DNA from: Clostridia bacterium
GTDB lineage: Bacteria; Bacillota; Clostridia; Christensenellales; UBA1242
Reading direction: 5' to 3'
Length of the DNA: 64,000 bases
Assembly (NCBI GenBank): GCA_017507215.1
Contig: JAFWBI010000007.1
Span: 1 to 64,000 of the forward strand
The notes under the pieces: generated by a model
Database searches by the model: none
What the model was told of the DNA's origin: nothing
What the model saw: only the letters and a program-made list of their open reading frames with translations
Made by a program: the position numbers and the translations under genes
Shown: piece after piece, positions 48,296 through 57,295 of the stretch
Numbering within the stretch: position 1 is the stretch's first letter
How the letters are laid out: each line of letters opens with the position of its first letter

Positions 48296-49586
48296 AATCA
48301 CAAAAAGAGAAATTAAGATAAAACTTACGATTGTCTGCGTATTGCTGGCACTTGTTGTTTTGTCTTTTTTCTTTGCTGAGCATATTGAAGATTTTTTGAA
48401 CCTTAATGAAACATATGCTGCAAATCAGGTTTCTGAAAGAAAAACCAAAGACTCAAAATATGAAGTGATATATCTTGATGTTGGTCAAGGCAATTCAACA
48501 TTTGTGCGTTTTCCAGACGGAAAGACAATGCTTATTGATGGTGGAAACACGGTGTGTGGAACAGAGATAGTTGAGTTTTTAAAAGATAGAAATGTTGATA
48601 AAATTGATTACATGATTGCAACGCATGCAGACTCAGACCACATTGGTGGGCTTGTAAAAGTTTTTGAAATGGTTGAAGTTAAAAATGTTTTAAGACCATT
48701 TCAGATTGCAGGCACTGGTGACAATGCAGATGAATTTGTTGCAAATGAAAGTGAAGACCTTGCAGGGGTTTATGAGTATTATCAAACGGTGACGGGCAAT
48801 CGTTCAAAAATTTCGAGAGTGACCAGTTCGGTTTATAATGAGTTTGTTGAAAGGGCATATAGTGAATATTATTTTGAAAATGGCAAAAAGATTTTCAGTT
48901 CTGTCACTGTGTTTTATGACGGATTAAAAATTTCAGGCGAAAATTATGAAATTGAATTTTTTGCGCCACTTGTTCGTGATGATGAAACAGATTTGAGTTT
49001 GATGACGGAAAGAACAGGTGGATTTGCAACTGTTGGCTATGGCGTAACTGATTCAAACAATAACTCTGCAATATTTTTGCTTTCAATTTTTGGCGAAACA
49101 TTTTTCTTTTCAGGAGATGCTGCATTTTCAAGTGGTGACAAAAATGCTGAAAATTTAAGCTTTGAAGAAACTGATTTTCTTTCAAGTTTGACAAGTCTTG
49201 AGCGTGAGCACATTTCGAATGTTTCAGTGTTTATTGCTGGGCATCACGGAAGCAAATATAGTTCAAGTGCTGCGCTTCTTAAGCTTTTAAACCCTAAGTT
49301 TGTGGTGGTTTCAGTCGGAAAGAATAATGATTATGACCACCCACATAGCGAAACGCTTGAGCGAATTTTAAAAACAGACAGGCTTGAAGAAGATTATTTG
49401 CTGCTTTCTTATAAAGCAGGGAATATTACTTTTTCAACCATAGATTCAAATTTGAAATATTCAGTTGAACTTGCTGAAAAAGATACAAGGCTAACAATTT
49501 CATGGTATGAGCTTGGAATGATTATTTTTATTTCATTAAGCTATATTGTTGTGCTTGTTAAACCAAAACAAAAAAGGCAAATTTAA
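48282..49586 (+). CDS. ComEC-like metallo-beta-lactamase-fold hydrolase with two membrane helices
   Basis: The 434-residue protein has an N-terminal helix (about 15-33), a metallo-beta-lactamase domain and a C-terminal helix (about 408-428). The metal motif THADSDHIGG (about 110-119), LDVGQGNSTFVRFPDGKTMLIDGG before it, and GHHGSKYSSS later are typical of ComEC-type MBL domains, which face the outside and may degrade one DNA strand during uptake. The large channel domain of ComEC is absent, so it is a stand-alone envelope hydrolase. An insert of about 70 residues follows the first motif. It overlaps the patatin gene by 14 bases. Confidence 0.9.
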   Translation: MTRNKITKREIKIKLTIVCVLLALVVLSFFFAEHIEDFLNLNETYAANQVSERKTKDSKYEVIYLDVGQGNSTFVRFPDGKTMLIDGGNTVCGTEIVEFLKDRNVDKIDYMIATHADSDHIGGLVKVFEMVEVKNVLRPFQIAGTGDNADEFVANESEDLAGVYEYYQTVTGNRSKISRVTSSVYNEFVERAYSEYYFENGKKIFSSVTVFYDGLKISGENYEIEFFAPLVRDDETDLSLMTERTGGFATVGYGVTDSNNNSAIFLLSIFGETFFFSGDAAFSSGDKNAENLSFEETDFLSSLTSLEREHISNVSVFIAGHHGSKYSSSAALLKLLNPKFVVVSVGKNNDYDHPHSETLERILKTDRLEEDYLLLSYKAGNITFSTIDSNLKYSVELAEKDTRLTISWYELGMIIFISLSYIVVLVKPKQKRQI

Positions 49587-49591
49587 TTTTA

Positions 49592-49620
49592 TTGACATAA
49601 AATTCAAATTTTATTATTAT
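49592..49620 (+). promoter_or_regulatory. Promoter of the 49637-51695 operon
   Basis: TTGACA (49592-49597), 17 bp, TATTAT (49615-49620). The expected start near 49627 gives a leader of about ten bases that still holds AGGAG. Confidence 0.85.
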
Positions 49621-49636
49621 TAAGCTAGGAGATAGT

Positions 49637-50827
49637 ATGAGAAATTTTGACGACGAAGAATATTTTTTATTTAAAAGCTTATCAAACAGCGTGATTGCTG
49701 GGGTTTCTCCTGCGCTTGATAAACTTGCAAAACAATGTGAAAAAATCATTCTTGAAATTGAAGAAGTTGATAAAAAACTTGAAAAGGCAGAGTCTGGCGC
49801 TGAAATTAATGAATTTTCAAAAATTTCACAAACTAAAAGAAGCGAACTTATAAGGCTTCTTGCTATTAAAAATAGAATTTCAATGCTGATAAAAAGAAAT
49901 AAGGCTCGTGTTTCATATATTGAGAAAATTTTGAAGAGTGCAGGAATCTATAACGAAGCATTCGACAAAAAGAAAATTTCTGAGATTGAAAAACAAGAAG
50001 CTGAAAACATTTCTGAAGACACGCTTAATTTAAATGTTTATGAGCAGTCTGGCGATGAACTTGAAAGCAAATTTTTTGAAGGTGAAATCATTACGCTTTT
50101 CAATGGCAAACTTAACTTTTCGTTGCCAGAAAATAAAGATGTTTTGGCAAGGGCAGATGAAGAATATATGTCAAAAATTGTGAAGACATTTCCAGCTTCA
50201 ATGTCAACTGTGACGGTTGATATGCTTGCAAACACAACGGTTAAAAAACGTGTGCTTAAAGCTATTGCGACTTATGTTATTGATGAAACCAGAAAAAAAG
50301 ACATCAAACAAGTAAACAAAGAACTTGGAAACCTTTTGGAATTTAAAACTGAAATCACAGCCACAGCTGAAGACTATGTTGCAGGTGTGACAAACATGTT
50401 CAACGTTCAAGTTAAGTCATATTTGCTTGAAAACTCGCCAGAAAAAGCAGAAGAAATCAAGGGCAAACTCAAATGCAACGAAAAGTCAGAACTTATTCCT
50501 GAATCAAAGAGAGTTGCGATTCTTGCCGGTGGTGTTGCTGGTGACATTATGCCAGAAGCAGAAGAAAGCGAAGAAATGCGTATTGCTCGTGAAAAGGAAA
50601 TGCAAGAAAAGAACAGCGTTAATATGGCTGTTCAACAGGCTGAAGCCGTTGAACAAAATGAAGAAGATGATATGCTTCAAAAACTTGATGAAATTGAGCA
50701 GCTTATGAAAGAAGAAAAAGAACGCGAAAACATTGAAGAACAAAAAAAGAAAGAAAAAGCTGCACAAGAAGAATTTGAAATGGAAGAAATGCAGATGCAA
50801 ATGTCTAAAAATAAATATGATGACTAG
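49637..50827 (+). CDS. Unknown coiled-coil protein with an acidic C-terminus
   Basis: Not recognised. The 396 residues comprise a helical coiled-coil N-terminus (about 25-110), a mixed central region (about 150-290; FFEGEIITLFNGKLNFSLPENKDVLARADEEYM), and a Glu/Lys/Gln-rich C-terminal coiled coil (about 320-390). It lacks membrane segments. It leads a three-gene operon of unknown proteins with short gaps (11 and 5 bases), which suggests one complex. A cytoskeletal or cell-architecture role is possible but has no direct support. Confidence 0.85.
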   Translation: MRNFDDEEYFLFKSLSNSVIAGVSPALDKLAKQCEKIILEIEEVDKKLEKAESGAEINEFSKISQTKRSELIRLLAIKNRISMLIKRNKARVSYIEKILKSAGIYNEAFDKKKISEIEKQEAENISEDTLNLNVYEQSGDELESKFFEGEIITLFNGKLNFSLPENKDVLARADEEYMSKIVKTFPASMSTVTVDMLANTTVKKRVLKAIATYVIDETRKKDIKQVNKELGNLLEFKTEITATAEDYVAGVTNMFNVQVKSYLLENSPEKAEEIKGKLKCNEKSELIPESKRVAILAGGVAGDIMPEAEESEEMRIAREKEMQEKNSVNMAVQQAEAVEQNEEDDMLQKLDEIEQLMKEEKERENIEEQKKKEKAAQEEFEMEEMQMQMSKNKYDD

Positions 50828-50838
50828 GTGAAATATTT

Positions 50839-51159
50839 ATGGAAAATGAAAAGAAATTGGCAGATTTTGAAAATGAATATTATGCCGAAATAAACAGCTA
50901 TGAAGTAACCGAAAAAGATTTGGCGTCAGTTAAGATTAGCCCTAAAATTTTAGCGTATGAAGTTTATCTTAGAAAGGCGTTTGGCGATTCGTTTGCTTCA
51001 GCTGAAGCTGTAGATGATTATAACGCTGATGCCGGCAGAAAGGTTGAGAAACTTTCAAAAGACAAACTTGACAACAGCGAACTCACAAACATTATGAATG
51101 ACATCACCACATCAGAGTTTGATGACTGTGTTGATGCGATAATCCATACAAAAAGGTAG
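50839..51159 (+). CDS. Unknown 106-residue protein
   Basis: Not recognised. A small acidic, mostly helical protein (KISPKILAYEVYLRKAFGDSFASAEAVDDYNADAGRKVEKL) without cysteine pairs, membrane segments or known motifs. It lies 11 bases after the coiled-coil gene behind TAGGTG and five bases before the next gene. The codon use matches its neighbours and the operon position makes it a real gene. Confidence 0.8.
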   Translation: MENEKKLADFENEYYAEINSYEVTEKDLASVKISPKILAYEVYLRKAFGDSFASAEAVDDYNADAGRKVEKLSKDKLDNSELTNIMNDITTSEFDDCVDAIIHTKR

Positions 51160-51164
51160 ACGAA

Positions 51165-51695
51165 ATGAAACAAAACATGCTAGTTTTGAGCTATGATTAT
51201 GAAAAGTCAAAACAGCTAGCTGAAAGGCTGGCTGATGCTTTTTCTATGCGTGTTTTAGATTCTGTTGACCTTTTTGAATTTGACCACATTCCATTCACAT
51301 TTAAAGAAATTTTAGAGAAAAATGGAATTGAATATGTCATGAAAAAAATGAAATCAATAATCAAGATGGAGCTTGATTTTGATGATACTGTGTTTGTTTC
51401 AAATATAAACATGGCAGACAACTGCTTTGATTTGTTTTATAAGGTTAAGCTCAGCAATTTTGTGATACTTTTAAAGAAAAATTTGAATGACGAAATTTTT
51501 GAGCTAAAAAAGAAGGTTTATAAAACTGATGCTGAAAGAGAATTTTTCGCATCTAGCATGGCAGACTTAAAAACTAGGGAAGATTTGATTGAAAGTGACC
51601 TTGCAGACACAGTTGTTGAAATTGATGGGCTTTCAGATGATGAAATCTTAGAGAAAATAATTGACAAAATAAAAAATTATTACTCTGTAAACTAA
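51165..51695 (+). CDS. Protein with a shikimate-kinase-like outline but no P-loop
   Basis: Family assignment is tentative. In 176 residues the order of segments resembles shikimate or small nucleoside kinases: LSYDYEKSKQLAERLADAFSMRVLDSVDLFEF where a kinase has G-x4-GKST then LA--L---F-D-D, IPFTFKEILEKNGIEYVMKKMKSIIKMEL (I-EIF---GE--FR--E-), and TREDLIESDLADTVVEIDGLSDDEILEKIIDKI (the final R-LY-E-AD--V pattern). The Walker A residues are missing, so it cannot bind ATP in the usual way. It may be a pseudokinase with a scaffolding role. Last gene of the operon. Confidence 0.8.
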   Translation: MKQNMLVLSYDYEKSKQLAERLADAFSMRVLDSVDLFEFDHIPFTFKEILEKNGIEYVMKKMKSIIKMELDFDDTVFVSNINMADNCFDLFYKVKLSNFVILLKKNLNDEIFELKKKVYKTDAEREFFASSMADLKTREDLIESDLADTVVEIDGLSDDEILEKIIDKIKNYYSVN

Positions 51696-51758
51696 ATTGC
51701 AGGCAAAATTCAAAAATTGTCTAAATTTTACAAATAAAAACAGCTGGTTCAATTTATT

Positions 51759-51787
51759 TTGAGAGCAGCTGTGATGTGTAGTATAAT
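51759..51787 (+). promoter_or_regulatory. Promoter flanked by two CAGCTG sites
   Basis: TTGAGA (51759-51764), 17 bp, TATAAT (51782-51787). ACAGCTG (51740-51746) and CAGCTGT (51766-51772) form an inverted repeat around the -35. Confidence 0.75.
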
Positions 51788-51812
51788 CAAAGTGTGATAA
51801 GGAGGGCTGACT

Positions 51813-52037
51813 ATGGCAAAACTTTATGACGCTGATTATATTATCAGAAAAAACAATGAATATGAAGAACAAAGAATTTACAATAGCCCTGCTGAGCTAA
51901 AACTCAGACAAATGATTGCAGAAGCAACAAGACTTTGCGAAATTCAAAACGAAAAGTGCAGAGCACAAAAAGCAAAGCTTGAAGCGAGAAAACTTGAAAG
52001 GCAAGCTGCTGCAGTTGCTGCAATGGGCATGGAATAA
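51813..52037 (+). CDS. Unknown 74-residue coiled-coil protein
   Basis: Not recognised. The protein is a probable single helix rich in Lys, Arg, Glu and Ala (EIQNEKCRAQKAKLEARKLERQAAAVAAMG) after a short N-terminus (AKLYDADYIIRKNNEYEEQ). It has an excellent AAGGAGG site and its own promoter and is followed eight bases later by a membrane-anchored coiled-coil protein. The two probably interact. Confidence 0.8.
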   Translation: MAKLYDADYIIRKNNEYEEQRIYNSPAELKLRQMIAEATRLCEIQNEKCRAQKAKLEARKLERQAAAVAAMGME

Positions 52038-52045
52038 GGAGAATT

Positions 52046-52630
52046 ATGGAAGACGCAAAATGGGTTGTTGATATTTTCACATTTATCGGTGTTTCAGTGA
52101 GCATTATTGTAACACTTATCGCTATCGTTTGGCTCACTTGCTTTTTTGTGAAGCTTTTGGTTAAAACTTTTGGCGTGAGAGTGGGCAAGTCTTATGAAAT
52201 TATGATTGAAGACATCAACAAAAAAGCTGCTGCAAAACAAGAAAGAAAGGAACTTGCAAGACAAGAAAAATTTGCTCAAAAGATGGAACTTTTGAACATG
52301 AAGCTTGAAAGCAGAGCTCGCATTCACGAAATGAAGAAAACTAAACTTGAAGGCACTTTAGACGCAAAAGAAGCTGAAGCAAAAGTTAAGCTTTTTGGCG
52401 AAGATGCTCCAAACTATGTTGCAAAACCAAAGGCAAAAACTGAGCCAAAGAAAGAAATAAAGGTTGAAGAAAAGAAAGAAATTGCAGAAGAAAAGGAGAG
52501 CGAAGAAGTGTTTGAAAATATCGCAGATGTTGCAGAAATTGTTGATGGTGACGTAAACACTATTGATGCTGTGAAACCAGAAGAAACAGAGAAACAAGAA
52601 ACAAAAAAGAAAACATCTAAAAAGAAATAA
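52046..52630 (+). CDS. Membrane-anchored coiled-coil protein with a Lys/Glu tail
   Basis: Not recognised. The 194 residues begin with a membrane helix (about 10-37; FIGVSVSIIVTLIAIVWLTCF), then a coiled coil (about 50-100; KAAAKQERKELARQEKFAQKMELL) and a low-complexity Lys/Glu/Pro tail ending in KKKTSKKK. The plan is like that of the 46310 protein, though no close sequence match is visible. It is second in the operon. A role in envelope organisation is a guess. Confidence 0.8.
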   Translation: MEDAKWVVDIFTFIGVSVSIIVTLIAIVWLTCFFVKLLVKTFGVRVGKSYEIMIEDINKKAAAKQERKELARQEKFAQKMELLNMKLESRARIHEMKKTKLEGTLDAKEAEAKVKLFGEDAPNYVAKPKAKTEPKKEIKVEEKKEIAEEKESEEVFENIADVAEIVDGDVNTIDAVKPEETEKQETKKKTSKKK

Positions 52631-52638
52631 ATCAAAGC

Positions 52639-52672
52639 AAAACACCACCAAACCGGTGGTGTTTTTTATTTT
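52639..52672 (+). terminator. Terminator of the 51813-52630 operon
   Basis: ACACCACC/GGTGGTGT around AAACC, followed by T. Confidence 0.9.
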
Positions 52673-52705
52673 GCAGATTGACAATGAGATTGAAAAAGTG
52701 AGCAA

Positions 52706-52740
52706 TAAAAAAGAGAGTTTTGAAACTCTCTTTTTTTGTT
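52706..52740 (-). terminator. Terminator of the PFOR gene
   Basis: AAAGAGAGTTT/AAACTCTCTTT with a T run on the minus side, just after the stop at 52743. It also looks usable on the plus side. Confidence 0.88.
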
Positions 52741-52742
52741 TA

Positions 52743-55700
52743 TTATTGTTTGTTTGCGTCTTCTGCAAGGTTTTCGATAACTTCTTTTGCGTGTTCTTTT
52801 GCTCCAGAGATGAGTCTGCTTGATTCTTCTGGGTTGGTTTTTGCAAGGGTGAAGTATCTTGCTTGAGTTTTTGTGAACTCTTCATATTCTTTGCTTGGAA
52901 GTTTTGCATCAAATGTGAGTTTTTCGGTCGTTGGGTTATATCTATAGATTGGCCAGTAACCAGTTTCAACTGCAAGTTTTTCTTGTTGTTGAGTGTGACT
53001 CATGTCGCCACCGTGGTTGATGCAAGGGCAGTAAGCAATGATGATTGATGGACCTTTGTTTTCTTTTGCTTCTTTAAATGCTGTGATTGTTGCTTGTGGG
53101 TTTGCGCCCATTGCAACTTGAGCAACATAAACATTTGGATATTGACGAGCAATAGCGCCAAGGTTCTTCTTTTGTGTTTGCTTTCCACCAGCTGCAAATT
53201 TTGCAACTGAGCCCATTGGGGTTGCTTTTGATGCTTGACCACCAGTGTTTGAGTAAACTTCAGTGTCGAGAACCAAAATGTTAACGTCTTCGCCAGAAGC
53301 AAGAACGTGGTCTAAACCACCATAGCCAATATCGTAAGCCCAACCGTCGCCACCAATAATCCAAACAGATGTTTCGAAAAGGGCAGCAGTGTAGCCATAA
53401 AGTGCACGAGTGATTTCGTTTGACTTGTCTGCGTTATACATAGCGATAATGTCATTTTTGATTGAAAGTGCAAGAGCTTGTTCTTTTGTTTCTTGACTAA
53501 GCCATGTCGCAAGCTTGTCTGTGAAAGCTTTGTTATAAGCTTTGCTTTCGATTGCTTGTTTAACGGTTTCTTCAAGATGTTTTCTGTTGTTTGAAACAGC
53601 TTTCTTCATGCCTAAGCCGAATTCAGCGTTGTCTTCAAACAAGCTGTTTGACCAAGCTGGACCAAATCCTGTTTTTGATTTTGTGTATGGGCAGGTTGGA
53701 GCTGTGCCTGAATAGATGCTTGAGCAACCAGTTGCGTTTGCAACAATCATTTCTTCGCCGAAGAGTTGAGTTAAAAGTTTAACATATGGTGTTTCGCCGC
53801 AACCAGCACAAGCACCAGAGAATTCGAAGAGTGGTTTTTCAAATTGGCTTCCTTTAACGGTTTCTTTCTTGAAGATTGTCTTCACGTTTTCAACGTCTTT
53901 AAGTTTGTCATAAAGCTTAACTTCTTCGTCGATGATGTCTTCTGCTTTAACCATTTCAAGAGCTTTGTTGAGTGCTGGGCAAGAGTGAACACAGTTTTCA
54001 CAGCCTGTGCAATCTTTTGGTGAAATTTGAATCTTGAATGAATATCCAGGAACACCGATTGCAGGAATTGCACCAACTTCTTTTGCAAGGTCGCTGTCAG
54101 TTGGAACAAGATATGGTCTGATTACTGCATGTGGACAAACAAGTGCACATTGGTTACATTGAACGCAGTTTTCTTTAATCCATTTTGGAAGCATTGTTGC
54201 AATGTTTCTCTTTTCATACTGTGAAGTTGCTGTGTGTGATGAGCCTGTCACATCGAATGCAGAAACTGGAAGGTTGTCGCCAAGTTTGAGTTCGATTGGG
54301 CGAATGTAATCTTTATAATATGGGTCGGTGATTGGGTTGAATGCTGGTTCGCTTGTTGCCTTGCTCCAAGAAGCAGGGTATTTAACTTCACGAAGGTTTG
54401 CAAGTGAACGGTCGATTGCGTCGATGTTCATTTGAACAACTTTTTCACCCTTAGAAGCGTAAGTTTTTGCAGCTGCGTCTTTGATGTGGGCGATTGCTGT
54501 TTTAACGTCAAGCACGCCAGCAAGTGCGAAGAACGCAGTTTGCATAACAACGTTGATACGTCTGTTTAAGCCAACTTCTTCTGCAACTTTTTCTGCGTCG
54601 ATTGTGAAGAATTTGAGTTTTTTGTCTGCAATAAATTTCTTCATTGAAGCAGGAAGTTCTTTTTCCATTTCTTCGTCAGTCCATGGCGAGTTCAAAAGGA
54701 AGGTGCCACCAAGTTTGATTTGACTGAGCATGTCATATTTTGTTACATAGCTTTTATTGTGGCAAGCAACAAAGTCTGGGCTTTGAGTGAGATATGGCGC
54801 ATTGATTGGCTTTTTGCTCATTCTAAGGTGACTTGTGGTGAGTCCACCAGATTTTTTACTGTCATAAACGAAGTATGCTTGACCGAAGAAACCTGCGTAT
54901 TCGCTGATGATTTTAATGCTGTTTTTGTTTGCTGAAACAGTTCCGTCAGAGCCAAGTCCGTAGAATCTGCATTCAACAGCTTCTTTATCTTTGAAATCAA
55001 TTTTTTGTTTGCAGTCTGGAAGAGAAGTGAATGTCACGTCATCATTGATGCCAACAGTGAAGTGATTTTTTGGCTTCTTTTCAAGCATGTTTTCATAAAC
55101 TGCAACAACGTGGTTGTGTGTGTATTCTTTGCAAGAAAGACCATATCTTCCACCAAGAACACGAATGCCAGAAATTCCAGCATCGTTTAATGCTGCAATA
55201 ACATCTTCTGCAAGTGGTTCATAAGTTGCACCACATTCTTTTGTTCTGTCGAGAACGGTAATCATCTTTGTTGTTTTTGGAAGTGCTTTCACAAATCTTG
55301 CAACATCAAATGGGCGATAGAGTCTAACTTTAATCACGCCGACTTTTGCACCAGTTTTTGCAAGTGCTGAAACTGCTTGAATTGTGGTGTCTGCACCAGA
55401 ACCCATAATAACGATTACGTTTTCAGCGTCTTTTGCACCATAGTATTCAAAGATGCCATATTTTCTGCCAGTTGCTTCACCAATATCTTTAAGCACACCG
55501 TCAACAATTCCAGGAATTGCATCAATATATTTGTTGCAAGCTTCTCTGTTTTGGAAGAAGATGTCTTCGCCTTGGTTTGTGCCTTTTTGAATTGGGTTTG
55601 AAGGTGTGAACTCGTTTGTTCTTTCATAAATATTGCCATATTTTTCAGCAAGTGCTTTCACAACTGCATCATCGATTGCTGTGATTGTGTTTACTTCGTG

Positions 55701-56234
55701 AGAAGTTCTAAAGCCATCAAAGAAGTGAACAAATGGAATTCTTGATGCGTTTGTTGCAAGGTGAGCTGCAAGTGACATGTCTTGAGCTTCTTGAACGCTT
55801 GAAGATGCAAGCATTGCAAAGCCTGTTTGACGAACACCCATAACGTCGCTGTGGTCACCGAAGATTGAAAGTGCGTGGGTTGCGATTGTTCTTGCTGCAA
55901 CGTGAATTACGCAAGGGAGCATTTCGCCTGCAATTTTATACATATTTGGAATCATAAGGAGCAAACCTTGTGATGATGTGAATGTTGTTGACTTAGAGCC
56001 AGCAGTAAGAGCTCCGTGAAGCGCACCTGCTGCACCAGCTTCTGATTGCATTTCTGTTACTTCAACAACCTTTCCATAAATATTCTTTTTGCCTTTAACG
56101 CCCCAAGCGTCAATGTTTTCAGCCATTGGTGATGATGGGGTGATTGGGTATATGAACGCTGTGTCAGAGAGCATATACGCCATACTAGCCGCGGCTGTGT
56201 TGCCGTCTATGGTAATACGTTTTTCATTACTCAT
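52743..56234 (-). CDS. nifJ: Pyruvate:ferredoxin oxidoreductase
   Basis: The 1163-residue homodimer-type enzyme oxidises pyruvate to acetyl-CoA and CO2 and reduces ferredoxin. The N-terminal pyruvate site (YPITPSSPMAE) is followed by domains II and III, the ferredoxin-like domain with CVQCNQCALVCP and CTGCENCVHSCP (two [4Fe-4S] clusters), the proximal cluster Cys (GACAGCGETPY), and the TPP motif IGGDGWAYDIGYGG with VYSNTGGQASK. Length and order match the single-chain enzyme of Clostridia. The start at 56234 follows GGAGAA. Together with PFL it links glycolysis to acetate and hydrogen or formate formation. Confidence 0.98.
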   Translation of the reverse strand: MSNEKRITIDGNTAAASMAYMLSDTAFIYPITPSSPMAENIDAWGVKGKKNIYGKVVEVTEMQSEAGAAGALHGALTAGSKSTTFTSSQGLLLMIPNMYKIAGEMLPCVIHVAARTIATHALSIFGDHSDVMGVRQTGFAMLASSSVQEAQDMSLAAHLATNASRIPFVHFFDGFRTSHEVNTITAIDDAVVKALAEKYGNIYERTNEFTPSNPIQKGTNQGEDIFFQNREACNKYIDAIPGIVDGVLKDIGEATGRKYGIFEYYGAKDAENVIVIMGSGADTTIQAVSALAKTGAKVGVIKVRLYRPFDVARFVKALPKTTKMITVLDRTKECGATYEPLAEDVIAALNDAGISGIRVLGGRYGLSCKEYTHNHVVAVYENMLEKKPKNHFTVGINDDVTFTSLPDCKQKIDFKDKEAVECRFYGLGSDGTVSANKNSIKIISEYAGFFGQAYFVYDSKKSGGLTTSHLRMSKKPINAPYLTQSPDFVACHNKSYVTKYDMLSQIKLGGTFLLNSPWTDEEMEKELPASMKKFIADKKLKFFTIDAEKVAEEVGLNRRINVVMQTAFFALAGVLDVKTAIAHIKDAAAKTYASKGEKVVQMNIDAIDRSLANLREVKYPASWSKATSEPAFNPITDPYYKDYIRPIELKLGDNLPVSAFDVTGSSHTATSQYEKRNIATMLPKWIKENCVQCNQCALVCPHAVIRPYLVPTDSDLAKEVGAIPAIGVPGYSFKIQISPKDCTGCENCVHSCPALNKALEMVKAEDIIDEEVKLYDKLKDVENVKTIFKKETVKGSQFEKPLFEFSGACAGCGETPYVKLLTQLFGEEMIVANATGCSSIYSGTAPTCPYTKSKTGFGPAWSNSLFEDNAEFGLGMKKAVSNNRKHLEETVKQAIESKAYNKAFTDKLATWLSQETKEQALALSIKNDIIAMYNADKSNEITRALYGYTAALFETSVWIIGGDGWAYDIGYGGLDHVLASGEDVNILVLDTEVYSNTGGQASKATPMGSVAKFAAGGKQTQKKNLGAIARQYPNVYVAQVAMGANPQATITAFKEAKENKGPSIIIAYCPCINHGGDMSHTQQQEKLAVETGYWPIYRYNPTTEKLTFDAKLPSKEYEEFTKTQARYFTLAKTNPEESSRLISGAKEHAKEVIENLAEDANKQ

Positions 56235-56303
56235 AATTTTTATTCTCCATATTAATTTATTATGTTATCGCCAAGAAAACTGGCATTCACATAACACAAT
56301 TAA

Positions 56304-56333
56304 ATTATAAAATATTAATTTTATTAAAGTCAA
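56304..56333 (-). promoter_or_regulatory. Promoter of the PFOR gene
   Basis: On the minus strand TTGACT (56333-56328), 18 bp, TATAAT (56309-56304). The leader has a dyad TTATGT...ACATAA (about 56256-56297) around a GCCA/TGGC stem, possibly a regulator site. Confidence 0.8.
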
Positions 56334-56371
56334 ACAACGTAAGCAGTATTTTAAAATTTGGTTATTTGTGA

Positions 56372-56400
56372 TTGAATAATTATTGGCTTTATGCTATTAT
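56372..56400 (+). promoter_or_regulatory. Promoter giving a leaderless truA mRNA
   Basis: TTGAAT (56372-56377), 17 bp, TATTAT (56395-56400) with extended TGC. ATG 56407 lies exactly seven bases past the hexamer. Confidence 0.82.
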
Positions 56401-56406
56401 TTATTC

Positions 56407-57150
56407 ATGGAAAGATTTAAACTTGTTGTTCAATATGACGGAACAGAATTTTCGGGCTTTCAAATTCAGCCAGAAAAGAGAACCATTCAAGGAGAACTTG
56501 AGAGAGTTCTTGCGTTTTTGGTGGGCGAAAAAGTGAGAATTTATGCAAGTGGAAGAACCGACACAGGGGTTTCTGCTTTTGCGCAGGTTTGTCATTTTGA
56601 CACCGAAAAAGAAATTGATGCAAAAAAACTTGAAGTGAGCCTTAATGGGCTTCTTCCAGATGATGTTGCAGTTTTAAGTGTTGAAAAGGTTAGCATGGAT
56701 TTTGATTCGAGATTCACAGCAAAAAAGAAAACTTATCAGTTTAGGTTTTATGTTTCAAGATATGAGCTTCCACTTTTAGAACGCTCAGCTGTTCGAATCA
56801 ATGATTATGCAGATGTGAAAATGATGAATGAAGCTTGCAAATTTTTGATTGGAACATATGACTTTTCATCATTCGTTGCTGCAAAGTCTGGAAAGACCGA
56901 TTTTGTCAGAACCATTTATGACGCAAAAATTGTTGAAATTGGTGACGGCATCTTTGCTTTTGAAGTGACAGGAAATGGCTTTTTATATAATATGGTTCGA
57001 ATCATTTTTGGAACACTTTTAAAGGTGGCTTATGGCAAAATGAAACCAGAAGAAATGAAAGCTGTAATCGAAGCAAAAGACCGAAAAAAAGCAGGAAAAA
57101 CCATGCCAGCGAAGGGGTTGCTTATGAAAAGCGTTGTTTATGATGACTAA
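56407..57150 (+). CDS. truA: tRNA pseudouridine synthase A
   Basis: The 247-residue enzyme isomerises uridines 38-40 in the anticodon arm. VQYDGTEFSGFQIQPEKRTIQGELERVL at the start, the catalytic ASGRTDTGVSAF (Asp in RTD) near 50, and FLYNMVRIIFGTLLKV near 200 are all TruA signatures. An upstream in-frame ATG at 56383 precedes the -10 and cannot be used. The ATG at 56407 coincides with the predicted transcription start and there is no ribosome binding site. Confidence 0.96.
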   Translation: MERFKLVVQYDGTEFSGFQIQPEKRTIQGELERVLAFLVGEKVRIYASGRTDTGVSAFAQVCHFDTEKEIDAKKLEVSLNGLLPDDVAVLSVEKVSMDFDSRFTAKKKTYQFRFYVSRYELPLLERSAVRINDYADVKMMNEACKFLIGTYDFSSFVAAKSGKTDFVRTIYDAKIVEIGDGIFAFEVTGNGFLYNMVRIIFGTLLKVAYGKMKPEEMKAVIEAKDRKKAGKTMPAKGLLMKSVVYDD

Positions 57151-57186
57151 TTTTTGCATTTTCTTAAAAGAAAAGTTGGAAAATTA

Positions 57187-57215
57187 TTGACAACTTGATT
57201 TAAATGATATAAAAT
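57187..57215 (+). promoter_or_regulatory. Promoter of rplM-rpsI
   Basis: TTGACA (57187-57192), 17 bp, TAAAAT (57210-57215). Confidence 0.88.
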
Positions 57216-57227
57216 AGACGAGCATAG

Positions 57228-57255
57228 GACTATGGACTTTTATGTATTCATAGTC
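57228..57255 (+). promoter_or_regulatory. Candidate L13 leader hairpin
   Basis: GACTATG (57228-57234) and CATAGTC (57249-57255) form a perfect 7-bp stem at the expected start of the rplM transcript. Autoregulated L13 leaders are known in Bacillota; whether this is that fold is inferred from position. Confidence 0.5.
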
Positions 57256-57295
57256 GTAATTTCGCAAAAAATATAAAAAAAGAAAGGTAAAAATT

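Noticed and set aside
52358-52975. 205-codon minus-strand ORF spanning two terminators
   Set aside because: It crosses the ends of two convergent genes and both hairpins, with Phe/Cys/Leu-rich translation typical of shadow frames.
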